A stretch of 64,000 nucleotides of DNA from Flavisolibacter longurius (lineage in GTDB: Bacteria > Bacteroidota > Bacteroidia > Chitinophagales > Chitinophagaceae). The notes under the pieces were generated by a model that was not told where the DNA came from, did no database searches, and saw only the letters and a program-made list of their open reading frames with translations. The first letter of the stretch is position 1. Every line of letters begins with the position of its first letter. The position numbers and the translations under genes are program-made. This document shows positions 8,994 to 18,011 of this stretch, piece by piece. The stretch is from contig JACJGO010000005.1 of the NCBI GenBank assembly GCA_014163555.1, forward strand, positions 62,001-126,000, given 5' to 3'.

Positions 8994-10520
8994 TTACAGG
9001 TCGAATTTGATTCCTTGTGCCAGGGGTAGCTTAGTACTGTAATTGATGGTATTGGTTTGGCGGCGCATGTAAATCCGCCAGGCATCCGAACCGCTTTCCC
9101 TTCCGCCACCGGTTTCTTTTTCTCCGCCAAAGGCACCACCGATCTCAGCTCCCGATGTTCCGATATTCACATTGGCAATTCCGCAATCGCTTCCGGCGGA
9201 AGAAAGAAAGGTTTCCGCTTCACGGAGATTTAGTGTCATGATGGATGAGGACAATCCCTGCGGCACCCTGTTTTGAATGGCAATCGCTTCCTCCAGCGTT
9301 TTGTATTTCATCAGGTAAAGGATCGGTGCAAAGGTTTCGTGTTGTACCACATCAAAATGCGGCTCCACTTCCGCAATGGCAGGCCGTACATAACAGCCGC
9401 TTTCGTAACCGGGACCTTCCAGCACACCACCTTCCACCAGAAAACGACCGCCTTCAGCTCTGCATCTTTCAATGGCGGATGTGTACATGGCTACTGCATC
9501 TGTATCGATCAACGGTCCTACATGGTTATTTTCATCCAGCGGATCACCTATCCGCAATTGTTTGTATGCATTGACTAGTTTATCCCTGAAAGCATCATAC
9601 ACATCTTCATGAATTATGAGTCGGCGGGTGGTGGTGCAACGTTGACCGGCTGTGCCTACGGCCCCAAATACAGCGCCTACCAGCGCCATTTCCAGGTCGG
9701 CGTCTTTTGAAATAATGATAGCATTGTTGCCCCCAAGCTCCAACAGCGATCGTCCCAGTCGTGCGCCGACGGCTGCCCCCACTGCTTTGCCCATCCGGGT
9801 AGAACCTGTGGCAGAAACCAGCGGGATGCGGTTGTCGGCAGCGATCTTTTCACCCAATTCACGTTCACCAACTAACAAGTTGCAAACGCCTTCGGGTACG
9901 TTGTTGGCGGCAAAAACCTCGGCAATTATATTTTGACAGGCCACTGCACAAAGCGGTGTTTTTTCCGAGGGTTTCCATACACAAACGTCGCCGCAAACCC
10001 ATGCTAGTGCCGTGTTCCAGCTCCATACGGCAACTGGAAAGTTGAAGGCTGAAATAATACCCACGATGCCCAGCGGGTGCCACTGCTCGTACATCCGGTG
10101 GCCCGGTCGCTCACTGTGCATAGTCAGGCCATGCAACTGACGGGAGAGGCCAACCGCAAAATCGCAGATGTCAATCATTTCCTGCACCTCGCCATATCCT
10201 TCCTGCAAGCTTTTTCCCATCTCGTAGGAAACCAGTTTGCCCAAGGGTTCTTTGTGCCTGCGAAGGGCTTCGGCAAACTGTCGCACTACCTCACCACGCT
10301 TTGGCGATGGCCAGAGACGCCATTCGGCAAAAGCACTTGAAGCGGTTTTCATAACGGTTTCATACGCCGCATCATCTGCTGCCGTTACCTCGGCAATTTT
10401 TTTCCCGTCAACCGGAGAAACCGATGGTAACGTTTTGCCTTTCGATTCGATCCAGGTTTTTCCCGTGGATGCAGCGCCGTTGGTTGCGGTTATGCCTAAC
10501 TGTTTTAATACTTCCTGCAT
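8994..10520 (-). CDS. Aldehyde dehydrogenase, ALDH7 (alpha-aminoadipic semialdehyde dehydrogenase) type
   Basis: A 508-residue NAD(P)-dependent dehydrogenase with catalytic Cys295 (AGQRCTTTRR), general base Glu261 (LLELGGNN) and Asn160 (SAFNFP). The C-terminal region GTSGAEIGGAFGGEKETGGG, followed by GSDAW and a MRRQTNTINYS-like end, is characteristic of antiquitin/ALDH7A1 and bacterial AmaB/Pcd. These oxidise alpha-aminoadipic semialdehyde (as piperideine-6-carboxylate) in lysine breakdown. No lysine-catabolic neighbour is present, so the physiological substrate is inferred from the family only. The gene follows the BtuB-like receptor on the same strand with a 56-base gap. Confidence 0.9.
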   Translation of the reverse strand: MQEVLKQLGITATNGAASTGKTWIESKGKTLPSVSPVDGKKIAEVTAADDAAYETVMKTASSAFAEWRLWPSPKRGEVVRQFAEALRRHKEPLGKLVSYEMGKSLQEGYGEVQEMIDICDFAVGLSRQLHGLTMHSERPGHRMYEQWHPLGIVGIISAFNFPVAVWSWNTALAWVCGDVCVWKPSEKTPLCAVACQNIIAEVFAANNVPEGVCNLLVGERELGEKIAADNRIPLVSATGSTRMGKAVGAAVGARLGRSLLELGGNNAIIISKDADLEMALVGAVFGAVGTAGQRCTTTRRLIIHEDVYDAFRDKLVNAYKQLRIGDPLDENNHVGPLIDTDAVAMYTSAIERCRAEGGRFLVEGGVLEGPGYESGCYVRPAIAEVEPHFDVVQHETFAPILYLMKYKTLEEAIAIQNRVPQGLSSSIMTLNLREAETFLSSAGSDCGIANVNIGTSGAEIGGAFGGEKETGGGRESGSDAWRIYMRRQTNTINYSTKLPLAQGIKFDL

Positions 10521-10576
10521 AGCATTTCGTTTTCTGAATCGTGTAGAACTATCAGATTTCTACTTTAAACGATTCT

Positions 10577-12502
10577 TTATTTGGATAAAGATATTTTGAT
10601 TCCTCCCATGAACCATCTACCCGGCATACGGGCACCCAAAATATCCGTGTATTGCCTGTCTGTAAAATTGTCCACCTCTACAAATGCAAAGAGGTGATTC
10701 TGTACAACAGCAACTTCGCCTTTTACATTCAAAACAAGATAATTGGTTGATACTTTCGCGATGACGGGTGTGGAAGCCACCTGGCCCTGCCGCATTTTGT
10801 AAAGGCCATTCAGCGAAAGCATAAAAATATCGTGCTTGTACTGCAGGTTGAAATTCGTAAGGTATCTGGCGTGCGAAGACAGGTACAACGATGGCTGGCC
10901 ATTTTCTGTTTTACTCTCCAGCCAGGTAAATCCAATCGTGGCCCAAAAGCTTTTGTTTTCCGCAAATTGTTTGTTGTATTGAACATCTATTTCAGCACCG
11001 GTTGTGGTGACATCAGTAAGGTTCTGCGCCAGTAAATACGTTCCGGCAGGAGCAAGGTTTTCTTTTCGCGGCATTGCACTATACGGTGTTGAGATATAGT
11101 CAATCATGTTTGTATGCATGCGCTGAAAAAAAGTGCCGGAGATTTTAAGATGGTTGCTGATAAAATAATCGGCACCGGCCTCGAAGCTGAAAGATCGTTC
11201 TGCGCTTAGGTCCGGGTTGCCGATACGACTGCCTGTAGAGACAAAACTTTTATTGTAGTTGTTGAAACGTTCTGTGAAGTCAGCATCACGAATTGTTTTC
11301 CCGGCGCTGCCCCGTAACTGCAATGCATTTATGCGATACGAAAGATTAATTTGCGGAACAAATTCCCACCCGGCTCTTTCGTTCCATTCCACCCTGGCTG
11401 CAGGCGCAGCATAAAAATGCTCCCCAATGGTTTGGTTCAAAACCAGGAAAGCAGCTGCCTGGTTTACCGAATGATTGCCCCTGTCGTTGGAAATTATTTT
11501 TTTATTGCTGTACTGTACGCCGGGTATTAGGGCTGTTTTGGTAGAAAGCCTGAATTCTTCGGTTGCCAGTACTTGCCACAAACTGCTTTTGTTTTGATTG
11601 GTTATGGATGCTTTGTTGAATGCAAAGCTGTCTGAAACATTCTTGTAGCCAGCCTGCAGGCGAAAGATTCGATTCGTAGAGTGCCGTGATAATTGCAATT
11701 GATTCCAAACTGTTCGAACCGTTTCCTGGGCTGTGTCGGAAACAAACGGTGTATAAAAGTTTTGCGCGGCAAATTTGCGATGGTCAAACGCCGAGCGGAT
11801 GGAAAGACGCCATTGCTCATTAAAGCGATGTCCTACCGAAGCTGAAACCGTGTTGGCATTGACAAACCCACGGATGCTTCTTTGCAACTGTCCGTCGGTA
11901 TTATTGGACAAAACGCCAACACCAACTGAGGTTTTGCCTGTAGAGGCATAAAGACCGGCATTGACTGCATGAAAATCATACTCGCCGCCTGTCAGTTGGG
12001 CAGTGGTTTGTACTGTTTTGTTCTGCGTTTTTGACGCAAAGGTTTTGGTGATGATGTTTACCACGCCACCCACTGCATCGGAACCATAAAGGGCCGAAGA
12101 AGCGCCTTTTAAAATTTCGATGCGGTCGATCTCACCCGGTGCAAACGGAATGTACGCTGTAAAATGGCCGGTATTGGGATCATTTACCCGAACACCATCC
12201 ACCACAACAAGCACCTGTTGAAATGTTCCGCCGCGCAGGATAATGTTGCTTTGCGCACCAAAAGGCCCACGGGCCTGTACTTCCAGTCCGGGCACATAGC
12301 GTAGCAATTCATCAATAGAATGTACGGGCAGGTCAGCCAGTTTTTCTCCTTTGATGACAATCAGGTTACGGCCGGTTTGGGATGCTTTGATGGGCTGAAG
12401 AGATGCGGACACCGTCACAGGATCCATGTCATTTTCCTGGGCAGAAAGGGTGGAAGATGCCAGTGCAATCAGGATTCCACCGGCAAATAGCTTTTTATTC
12501 AT
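10577..12502 (-). CDS. TonB-dependent receptor, BtuB-like
   Basis: A 641-residue outer-membrane receptor without the CarboxypepD-like extension of other receptors here. The signal peptide MNKKLFAGGILIALASSTL ends at SAQ. A TonB-box-like DPVTVSA follows, then a plug with LLRYVPGLEVQARG, NIILRGGTFQQVLVVVDG, IDRIEILKGASSALYG and GGVVNIITK, and a 22-strand-type barrel ending in KISLSK. The ATG at 12502 is favoured because it starts the signal peptide. BtuB-like members import cobalamin or other chelates. I found no cobalamin riboswitch in the 126-base upstream gap, so the ligand is open. Confidence 0.9.
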   Translation of the reverse strand: MNKKLFAGGILIALASSTLSAQENDMDPVTVSASLQPIKASQTGRNLIVIKGEKLADLPVHSIDELLRYVPGLEVQARGPFGAQSNIILRGGTFQQVLVVVDGVRVNDPNTGHFTAYIPFAPGEIDRIEILKGASSALYGSDAVGGVVNIITKTFASKTQNKTVQTTAQLTGGEYDFHAVNAGLYASTGKTSVGVGVLSNNTDGQLQRSIRGFVNANTVSASVGHRFNEQWRLSIRSAFDHRKFAAQNFYTPFVSDTAQETVRTVWNQLQLSRHSTNRIFRLQAGYKNVSDSFAFNKASITNQNKSSLWQVLATEEFRLSTKTALIPGVQYSNKKIISNDRGNHSVNQAAAFLVLNQTIGEHFYAAPAARVEWNERAGWEFVPQINLSYRINALQLRGSAGKTIRDADFTERFNNYNKSFVSTGSRIGNPDLSAERSFSFEAGADYFISNHLKISGTFFQRMHTNMIDYISTPYSAMPRKENLAPAGTYLLAQNLTDVTTTGAEIDVQYNKQFAENKSFWATIGFTWLESKTENGQPSLYLSSHARYLTNFNLQYKHDIFMLSLNGLYKMRQGQVASTPVIAKVSTNYLVLNVKGEVAVVQNHLFAFVEVDNFTDRQYTDILGARMPGRWFMGGIKISLSK

Positions 12503-12628
12503 GTTGTAGAAATGAGCGGCAAAATTAGGAGAGGGGCGAAAACTGAAAATCAATCGAGTTTATTGCCCAAAAACAAAAATCCTGATCTGAGTGATAGCGT
12601 CAAATGCAAGACAAAGCTGGTCAACACC

Positions 12629-13447
12629 TTAATAGGATTCTTTTTCGTTCGGAAAATCATTCTGCCGAACATCTTTTATATAGTGCTGCACGGCAGCGGT
12701 TATCTGTTCGTGCAGATTCAGGTATTGCCGCAAAAAACGTGGTTTAAATTCTGTATTGATACCGAGCATGTCATGCATAACCAGTACCTGGCCATCGCAA
12801 TGCGGACCGGCACCAATACCGATCGTTGGAATGTGGAGAGATTGGGAAACTTCCTTTGCTAACATGGCGGGAATTTTTTCCAGCACAAGTGCAAAACAAC
12901 CAGCCTCCTCCAATTTTTTGGCATCTTCTTTCAGCTTTTCCGCTTCGGCTTCTTCCTTTGCCCGTACACTGTAGGTGCCAAATTTATAAATGGATTGAGG
13001 CGTCAGGCCAAGATGTCCCATAACCGGAATGCCAGCTCCAATGATCCGCTTTACCGAATCCACCACTTCGTCGCCGCCCTCGAGTTTGATGGCGTGTGCA
13101 CCTGTTTCTTTCATAATACGGATGGCCGAGGCCAGTGCGATGTCACCATTCGACTGATAAGAACCAAAGGGAAGATCGACCACCACCAGGCTGCGTTTGG
13201 CTCCCCGGATAACAGACTGGGCATGGTAGATCATATGATCCAGCGTAATCGGAAGGGTTGTTTCATGGCCCGCCATAACATTCGAAGCAGAATCTCCCAC
13301 GAGGATCACATCGATACCGGCGGCATCAAAAAGGGTGGCAAAGGAAAAATCGTAAGCTGTTAGCATGGCGATTTTCGTTCCGGCTGTTTTCAGTTTTTGC
13401 AGGGTATTGGTTGTGATTCGTTTTATCTCCGAGGTGTTGGCACTCAT
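12629..13447 (-). CDS. panB: 3-methyl-2-oxobutanoate hydroxymethyltransferase
   Basis: A 272-residue cytoplasmic enzyme that adds a one-carbon unit from methylene-tetrahydrofolate to 2-oxoisovalerate, giving ketopantoate (pantothenate/CoA pathway). Typical PanB phrases run the full length: [59 protein letters not shown] and [18 protein letters not shown]. The length matches the family (about 265-275). A -7 box lies 14 bases upstream of the start. panC and panD are not in the window; coaE, the last CoA step, is present near 62.4 kb. Confidence 0.97.
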   Translation of the reverse strand: MSANTSEIKRITTNTLQKLKTAGTKIAMLTAYDFSFATLFDAAGIDVILVGDSASNVMAGHETTLPITLDHMIYHAQSVIRGAKRSLVVVDLPFGSYQSNGDIALASAIRIMKETGAHAIKLEGGDEVVDSVKRIIGAGIPVMGHLGLTPQSIYKFGTYSVRAKEEAEAEKLKEDAKKLEEAGCFALVLEKIPAMLAKEVSQSLHIPTIGIGAGPHCDGQVLVMHDMLGINTEFKPRFLRQYLNLHEQITAAVQHYIKDVRQNDFPNEKESY

Positions 13448-13461
13448 CTGCTGATTTTTTT

Positions 13462-13469
13462 CAAAGATA
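13462..13469 (-). promoter_or_regulatory. -7 box TATCTTTG for panB
   Basis: TATCTTTG on the minus strand fits TAnnTTTG and ends 14 bases before the panB ATG. Confidence 0.5.
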
Positions 13470-13580
13470 AGACCCGGTCATGCATCCCTTTTCTCTATCT
13501 AAAACCTGATCCAGGCATGGATGAATCAGATTGTAAGAGGCTGTGGCATAAAATTGTAAGCAGTGATAAAAAACGGAAAT

Positions 13581-13781
13581 ATGGAAAATAATAAACAGCA
13601 TCTCAACAACCCTAATGATATGGCAGGTCCTCACCGCGACCGGCAAGGCGTTGACAAAGCACCGGGCGAAGAGCAAAATACCGGGTCGACAGAAAATGTG
13701 GTGGCTGAAACGCAAAAAGGCAAAAACAAAGTAGATGGGGATCCGTCAAAAGAATCTGATCAGCCCATTGATCAACCTTAG
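13581..13781 (+). CDS. Small hydrophilic, probably disordered protein
   Basis: A 66-residue frame starting at the ATG at 13581 (MENNKQHLNN). It is rich in Asn, Asp, Glu, Lys, Gln and Pro, has no hydrophobic core and ends in QPIDQP. The composition resembles the small stress-type or unstructured proteins common in Chitinophagaceae. No domain is recognised. It lies 8 bases before the NUDIX gene and may be co-transcribed with it. An in-frame ATG at 13563 adds six residues. It could be spurious, but no better frame competes here. Confidence 0.5.
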   Translation: MENNKQHLNNPNDMAGPHRDRQGVDKAPGEEQNTGSTENVVAETQKGKNKVDGDPSKESDQPIDQP

Positions 13782-13789
13782 GCTTTTGT

Positions 13790-14245
13790 ATGCGGACGAG
13801 TGCCGGCATTTTACTATTTCGGAGAAAGGATGTCTTGGAAGTTTTTTTGGTTCACCCGGGTGGTCCCTACTGGCATGGAAAAGAGGAAGGCGCCTGGAGT
13901 GTGCCCAAAGGGGAGTTTACGGATAAGGAAGATCTGCTTCAAGCAGCGAAGCGGGAATTTGAAGAAGAAACCGGGCAGCCTGTGGATGGAGATTTTATTC
14001 CTTTAAAGCCCATTCAGCAAAAGGCAGGAAAAATAGTTTATACCTGGGCAGTGGAAGGAGATATTGATGCCGGCAGGATTGTATCGAACACCTTCCGGCA
14101 GGAATATCCCTACAAATCCGGCAAGTGGATAACCGTACCGGAAGTGGACAAAGCCGGCTGGTTTGATTTAAAGGAAGCCAGGAAGCTGATGAATCCTGCC
14201 CAGGCAGCATTGCTGGATGATCTGGTGCAAAAACTTTCCCCATGA
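13790..14245 (+). CDS. NUDIX hydrolase
   Basis: A 151-residue pyrophosphohydrolase. The Nudix box at residues 41-62 fits GX5EX7REUXEEXG (starting GEFTDKE, ending REFEEETG), so the metal-binding glutamates are intact. The protein starts TSAGILLFRRKD and has VHPGGPYW, resembling NUDIX proteins that act on diadenosine polyphosphates or damaged nucleotides. The stop overlaps the next start by 4 bases (ATGA), so translation is coupled to the endonuclease III-like gene, consistent with nucleotide-pool or DNA repair roles (inference). Confidence 0.92.
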   Translation: MRTSAGILLFRRKDVLEVFLVHPGGPYWHGKEEGAWSVPKGEFTDKEDLLQAAKREFEEETGQPVDGDFIPLKPIQQKAGKIVYTWAVEGDIDAGRIVSNTFRQEYPYKSGKWITVPEVDKAGWFDLKEARKLMNPAQAALLDDLVQKLSP

Positions 14246-14904
14246 AAAAACCTTTTGACGTACCGGACATGTTGCGCCGAATTTCCAAAGCAACGGCGGC
14301 CTATCCCAAGGCCGCCATGTTTGAGTTGTATGAAAAAGGCTACTCCTCTTTATTTGAACAATTGATCTCCTGTATCATTTCCATTCGTACCCTGGATGAA
14401 ACGACAATCCCTCTATCGGAAGCCTTGTTTGCCCTTGCTCGAACTCCGGAAGAACTATTAAAACTTTCACCGCAGGAACTGGAAGCGCTTTTACAGGGTT
14501 CTCAATATCCCGGTCAAAAAGCCTACACAATGCTCGGCATTGCCAAAGCAGCCGTAGAAGAATATGGTGGCGAACTGCCGGCAGATTATGAAAAGCTAAC
14601 GGATTTAAAAGGAGTAGGGCCAAAATGCGCCAAGCTGGCCCTGGGTGTGGCGACCGGGTATCCCGGCATTAGCGTGGATGTGCATGTACATCGCGTCGTC
14701 AACCGGTGGGGCCTTATTAAAATCAAAACCCCGGAAAAGACAATGGCCGCTCTGGAAGCACTTTTACCCGAAAAACTTTGGATTGATGTGAACCGTTTAC
14801 TGATGCCATTCGGTAAACATATTTGCGTTTTGCATGCACCCTTTTGCACACAATGCCCTGTATTGGCGTACTGCAGGCAGGTTGGCGTGAAGAAACACCG
14901 CTGA
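14242..14904 (+). CDS. Endonuclease III-like (Nth/HhH-GPD) protein
   Basis: A 220-residue HhH-GPD DNA-repair protein. The helix-hairpin-helix DLKGVGPKCAKLAL holds Lys128 and the following VDVHVHRVVNR holds Asp146. These correspond to E. coli Nth Lys120 and Asp138, so bifunctional glycosylase/AP-lyase chemistry is possible. A [4Fe-4S] ligand set C-x6-C-x2-C-x5-C is present at Cys195, 202, 205 and 211. The segment equivalent to Nth LLSAQATD reads IISIRTLDE, so the substrate pocket differs from classical Nth. The start overlaps the NUDIX stop (ATGA). Confidence 0.9.
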   Translation: MKKPFDVPDMLRRISKATAAYPKAAMFELYEKGYSSLFEQLISCIISIRTLDETTIPLSEALFALARTPEELLKLSPQELEALLQGSQYPGQKAYTMLGIAKAAVEEYGGELPADYEKLTDLKGVGPKCAKLALGVATGYPGISVDVHVHRVVNRWGLIKIKTPEKTMAALEALLPEKLWIDVNRLLMPFGKHICVLHAPFCTQCPVLAYCRQVGVKKHR

Positions 14905-14971
14905 AAAAGGAGGTTTCCCCGAAATTTATTTGCAGTTGCCGCTGTTTGAAAGCTATTTTGCAGCCACAACC

Positions 14972-15874
14972 ATGTCTTTTATGAAAAACGCTTTCTGGGT
15001 ACTCGCTCTTGCTCTCTGTTACAGTTGCACCAATTCCAAAACCGCTCCGGTAAAAGAGGAGGCGGCAACCACCACGGAAAAATCAACTGCTCTTGCGGAT
15101 TCTGTTCGTACAGAAAAAAGAGTTGCTGCCGATGCAGCGACCATCATGGCTCGTCCCCAAGTTCCCGTACTTTGTTATCATCACATTCGCGACATTCAAA
15201 TGCCCAGTAGAAAGGACCGTGGATATGAAGTGACGCTTGCCCAGTTTAAAGCGCAGATGAAAGCATTGGCCGACAGCGGTTATCATACAGTGTTGCCTGA
15301 CCAGTTGTACGATTACCTCGTGTATGGCGCACCTTTGCCGCCTAAGCCCGTTATGTTAACGTATGATGATACCAGTGAGGAGCATTTTACCATTGCCAAA
15401 CAGGAAATGGAGAAATATGGTTTTAAAGGTGTTTTTTTCCTGATGACGATATCGATTGACAGGCCGCGTTATATGACAAAAGCACAGATCAAACAACTGG
15501 CTGATGACGGCCATGCAATGGCCTCTCATACCTGGGACCACCACCGGGTTGACCGTTACAAAAGCGAGAACACGGTGGAAGAACGCGGTGTGAAAAAAGT
15601 AGTGAATGACTGGGAGCAGCAGCTTGGAAAATCAAAACAAACCATTGAGGCGATTACCGGAAAATCGGTGGTAGACTTTGCCTATCCTTTTGGCATCTGG
15701 AGCAAAGAAGGCATTCCTGAAATTAAAAAGCAGGGGTACCGGATGGCTTTTCAGCTTTCTACTAAACGCGATTCGCTGGAGCCTATGCATACCGTTCGGC
15801 GTATGATCGTTTCTCCGGAATGGACTGCAGAAGGCATGATCCGTGTAATGAAAAGCACCTTCAGTCGTTGGTAG
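14972..15874 (+). CDS. Polysaccharide deacetylase (NodB, CE4) lipoprotein
   Basis: A 300-residue envelope protein. The ATG at 14972 or 14981 leads into a lipoprotein signal peptide (MKNAFWVLALALCYSC) with acylated Cys. A short Thr/Glu/Ala linker follows, then a NodB domain from about residue 60: PVLCYHHIRD, LTYDDTSEEH (metal Asp), SHTWDHHRVD (HxxxH metal motif) and FAYPFG. Family enzymes remove N-acetyl groups from peptidoglycan, chitin or poly-N-acetylglucosamine; which one applies here is not determinable. An upstream ATG at 14930 would destroy the signal peptide and is rejected. Confidence 0.9.
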   Translation: MSFMKNAFWVLALALCYSCTNSKTAPVKEEAATTTEKSTALADSVRTEKRVAADAATIMARPQVPVLCYHHIRDIQMPSRKDRGYEVTLAQFKAQMKALADSGYHTVLPDQLYDYLVYGAPLPPKPVMLTYDDTSEEHFTIAKQEMEKYGFKGVFFLMTISIDRPRYMTKAQIKQLADDGHAMASHTWDHHRVDRYKSENTVEERGVKKVVNDWEQQLGKSKQTIEAITGKSVVDFAYPFGIWSKEGIPEIKKQGYRMAFQLSTKRDSLEPMHTVRRMIVSPEWTAEGMIRVMKSTFSRW

Positions 15875-16026
15875 CGACAAAATAAGTATGGCAAAAGCTA
15901 AGGAAAACAGCTGAAGAAATTCCCCATCAAGACCAAAATGCTGGTTTCAGGGAAAAATAATTAAAATTTCTTTCTATTTCCGACAGACTGGAACAATGTT
16001 TGGAAATTATAGAAAAAATAGTGGTT

Positions 16027-16182
16027 ATGTTTCCAGTGTGGTTTTTTATTTTGGTTATTAGCGCAATCTGTTACCTTTTGTATATTACCCGTACTACGGA
16101 AGAAGACATCCTTGTGATGAGCAAAAACCAGTTGAAGCGTTTGCAATACTGGATGAAAGATTCTGTTTCGGCAAAAGAATAA
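16027..16182 (+). CDS. Small single-span membrane protein
   Basis: A frame of 51 codons from the ATG at 16027 (an upstream TTG at 16000 would add 9). One strongly hydrophobic segment (VWFFILVISAICYLLYI) is followed by a polar tail with the acidic/basic helix TTEEDILVMSKNQLKRLQYW. The layout is plausible for a small inner-membrane protein. It is followed by a terminator-like hairpin 57 bases past the stop. No family is recognised. Confidence 0.45.
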   Translation: MFPVWFFILVISAICYLLYITRTTEEDILVMSKNQLKRLQYWMKDSVSAKE

Positions 16183-16238
16183 CAGTAAAAATTTTAGATA
16201 AGCAATATAAAGTAGATACACCCAAGTGGTTTCTTTCT

Positions 16239-16267
16239 AAACAGATGCAGCGTACCTGCATCTGTTT
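16239..16267. terminator. Bidirectional intrinsic terminator
   Basis: AAACAGATGCAG pairs with CTGCATCTGTTT over the loop CGTAC, and a U-tract follows on the plus strand. It lies between converging small genes. Confidence 0.75.
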
Positions 16268-16299
16268 TCGTTAGGAACAAATGCGGATAAAGCATGTTC

Positions 16300-16500
16300 T
16301 TAGTCTTTGGATTCTTTCCGGTTTGACAATGCGACGAGCAAAACAATAATCAAGGCTGCGCTAATCACCCAGAGCCAGGGAGAAGCATACCACTCGTCGT
16401 TGCGTTCTTCCACAGCAATTTCAAGTTGACTGTTATCTTCCTGGGCATAAAGCTTTGCAGAATACAAAAAGGCAGATAGTGCCACATAAATTTTTTTCAT
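16300..16500 (-). CDS. Small exported membrane-anchored protein
   Basis: A 66-residue protein from the ATG at 16500 with a signal peptide (MKKIYVALSAFLYSAKLYAQ) and a short acidic ectodomain. A C-terminal transmembrane helix (WLWVISAALIIVLLVAL) is followed by NRKESKD. It lies 43 bases after the PLP-homeostasis gene on the same strand and is probably in its transcript. A longer frame beginning at 16557 overlaps that gene and is not favoured. The function is unknown. Confidence 0.6.
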   Translation of the reverse strand: MKKIYVALSAFLYSAKLYAQEDNSQLEIAVEERNDEWYASPWLWVISAALIIVLLVALSNRKESKD

Positions 16501-16543
16501 GAATGCTGGTTTGGCTAAAACAAGTCTGTCAATATTAAGAATT

Positions 16544-17209
16544 TTAACGGCTACCAAAAAGCAGGCTTCCTATCCGCACCAGGTTACTGCCTTGTTCTAA
16601 CGCCAGATTGTAATCACCGCTCATCCCCATTGATAACGTCTCGAATTGACAATTTGGAAGAGAAACTGATGAAAACTGGTTGAACAACGATTTCAGGGTT
16701 TTAAATTCTTCTTGCACAACGGAACGATCATCCGAAAATGAAGCCATTCCCATTAAGCCTTTAATGACTACGTTATACATTTCTTTCAGGTCAGGTGAAT
16801 GCAGGAGAGACTGGAGTTCGTCCTCATTCAAGCCAAATTTTGTTTCCTCTTTCGCAATGTGCACCTGCAGCAAAACAGGGATTACCCTGGATTGTTTTTG
16901 CGCCTGCTTGTTTACCTCTTTCAGCAGCTTCAGGCTGTCAATGCCATGAATCAGGTGCACAAAGGGGGCTATGTATTTTACTTTATTGGATTGCAAATGA
17001 CCGATATAATGCCAGCGAATATCCGGTGGCAACACAGCCTGTTTGTCCACCATTTCCTGTACATAGTTCTCGCCAAAATCACGCTGGCCCAGATCATACA
17101 ATTCCTGAATGGCAGCAGGAGGTTTGGTTTTGCTTACGGCAACAAGTGTGGCATTTTTCGAGCTGACTTCTTCGATTAGGTGTGTATAATTCTCTTTTTG
17201 GATCAACAT
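16544..17209 (-). CDS. YggS/PROSC-family PLP homeostasis protein
   Basis: A 221-residue alanine-racemase-fold protein that binds pyridoxal 5'-phosphate without known catalysis and keeps PLP levels in check. PLP would attach to Lys27 in AVSKTKP. Other family phrases are FGENYVQEM, WHYIGHLQSNK, VHLIHGIDS, LLQVHIAKEETKFG, LMGMASF, LSMGMSGDY and VRIGSLLFG. The ATG at 17209 gives the normal family length and lies 22 bases below a -7 box; the longer frame to 17275 runs past that box and is rejected. Confidence 0.95.
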   Translation of the reverse strand: MLIQKENYTHLIEEVSSKNATLVAVSKTKPPAAIQELYDLGQRDFGENYVQEMVDKQAVLPPDIRWHYIGHLQSNKVKYIAPFVHLIHGIDSLKLLKEVNKQAQKQSRVIPVLLQVHIAKEETKFGLNEDELQSLLHSPDLKEMYNVVIKGLMGMASFSDDRSVVQEEFKTLKSLFNQFSSVSLPNCQFETLSMGMSGDYNLALEQGSNLVRIGSLLFGSR

Positions 17210-17231
17210 TTCTGGTACATTATGAACCCTG

Positions 17232-17239
17232 CAAAAGTA
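17232..17239 (-). promoter_or_regulatory. -7 box TACTTTTG for the YggS-family gene
   Basis: Minus-strand TACTTTTG ends 22 bases before the ATG at 17209. It lies inside the 65-base gap to the divergent lipoprotein gene. Confidence 0.5.
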
Positions 17240-17274
17240 GTCCATCCCTAATTTCGTGGCCATATTACCAGGCA

Positions 17275-17928
17275 ATGAGAATTCTTCTTTCCATATTTTG
17301 TTTCTGCACCATACTATTATTTACATCCTGCCGGACCCTTTCATATTTCGAATCGCCGAATAACCTGAAGAACATGGAAGGCACCTTGTACTTGCATGAC
17401 GGAAAGACGATTGACGGCAAACTGGTAATAGAAACCGAAAATATTTTCGGCAGTAAAGTAAAAATGTACACAGCAGAAGACCGGAAGCCCATGCAATTCA
17501 GTTTGAGCCAGGTGCGTGGGTATGCTATGGGCGAAAATGAATATGAATTGAAAGAAATCCGCGAAGGGCTTTCCATTGGAAAACGGCAGTTTTTTATGAA
17601 ACGCCTCACCCCGCTAAACTCACGGATTCACCTTTACGAATTTTCGAAAAAAGAAACAGCCAACAAAACATCAACACGCCATGTAACAGAATACTATGCG
17701 CAACTTCCAGGGGAAGAAGAAAACCTGGTTCATTCAACAATTGGAAGCCATTTTGTGCCGCATTTTGAACAAAAGGTAAGCCGTATAGTGAGCGATTGTC
17801 CTGCACTGGCGAAAAAGATTGCTGACAAACAAAACGGATATTTTTATGCGCAGGTCAGCCTGCTAAAAGAAAAACGGGTGGATGTGCTGATGCGGATAAT
17901 TAACGAGTACAATGCTTGCGGGAAGTAA
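17275..17928 (+). CDS. Uncharacterised lipoprotein
   Basis: A 217-residue protein from the ATG at 17275. The signal peptide MRILLSIFCFCTILLFTSC is a good type II lipobox. The mature part starts with repeated beta-strand-like text (GTLYLHDGKTIDGKLVIE, GSKVKMYTAEDRKPMQFSL), reminiscent of a small beta-sandwich, and ends in a helical segment with a Cys pair. No family is recognised. Its neighbours are divergent PLP and convergent acyl-CoA dehydrogenase genes, which give no functional clue. The frame opening at 17182 is rejected because it buries the signal peptide. Confidence 0.75.
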   Translation: MRILLSIFCFCTILLFTSCRTLSYFESPNNLKNMEGTLYLHDGKTIDGKLVIETENIFGSKVKMYTAEDRKPMQFSLSQVRGYAMGENEYELKEIREGLSIGKRQFFMKRLTPLNSRIHLYEFSKKETANKTSTRHVTEYYAQLPGEEENLVHSTIGSHFVPHFEQKVSRIVSDCPALAKKIADKQNGYFYAQVSLLKEKRVDVLMRIINEYNACGK

Positions 17929-17980
17929 TTGCAAGTTGTTTGGTCTTCTATTTATCGGACAAGAATATTGGTGCATATAA

Positions 17981-18006
17981 AAACGGCCGGTACAAACCGG
18001 CCGTGA
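17981..18006 (-). terminator. Intrinsic terminator of the acyl-CoA dehydrogenase gene
   Basis: ACGGCCGGT/ACCGGCCGT is a 9-bp GC-rich stem with loop ACAA. On the minus strand it is followed by TTTTTAT, directly after the stop at 18012. Confidence 0.85.
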
Positions 18007-18011
18007 TGTTA

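Noticed and set aside
12503-12628. Cobalamin riboswitch upstream of the BtuB-like receptor
   Set aside because: The gap is only 126 bases and lacks the conserved B12-box text and fold, so no riboswitch is called.
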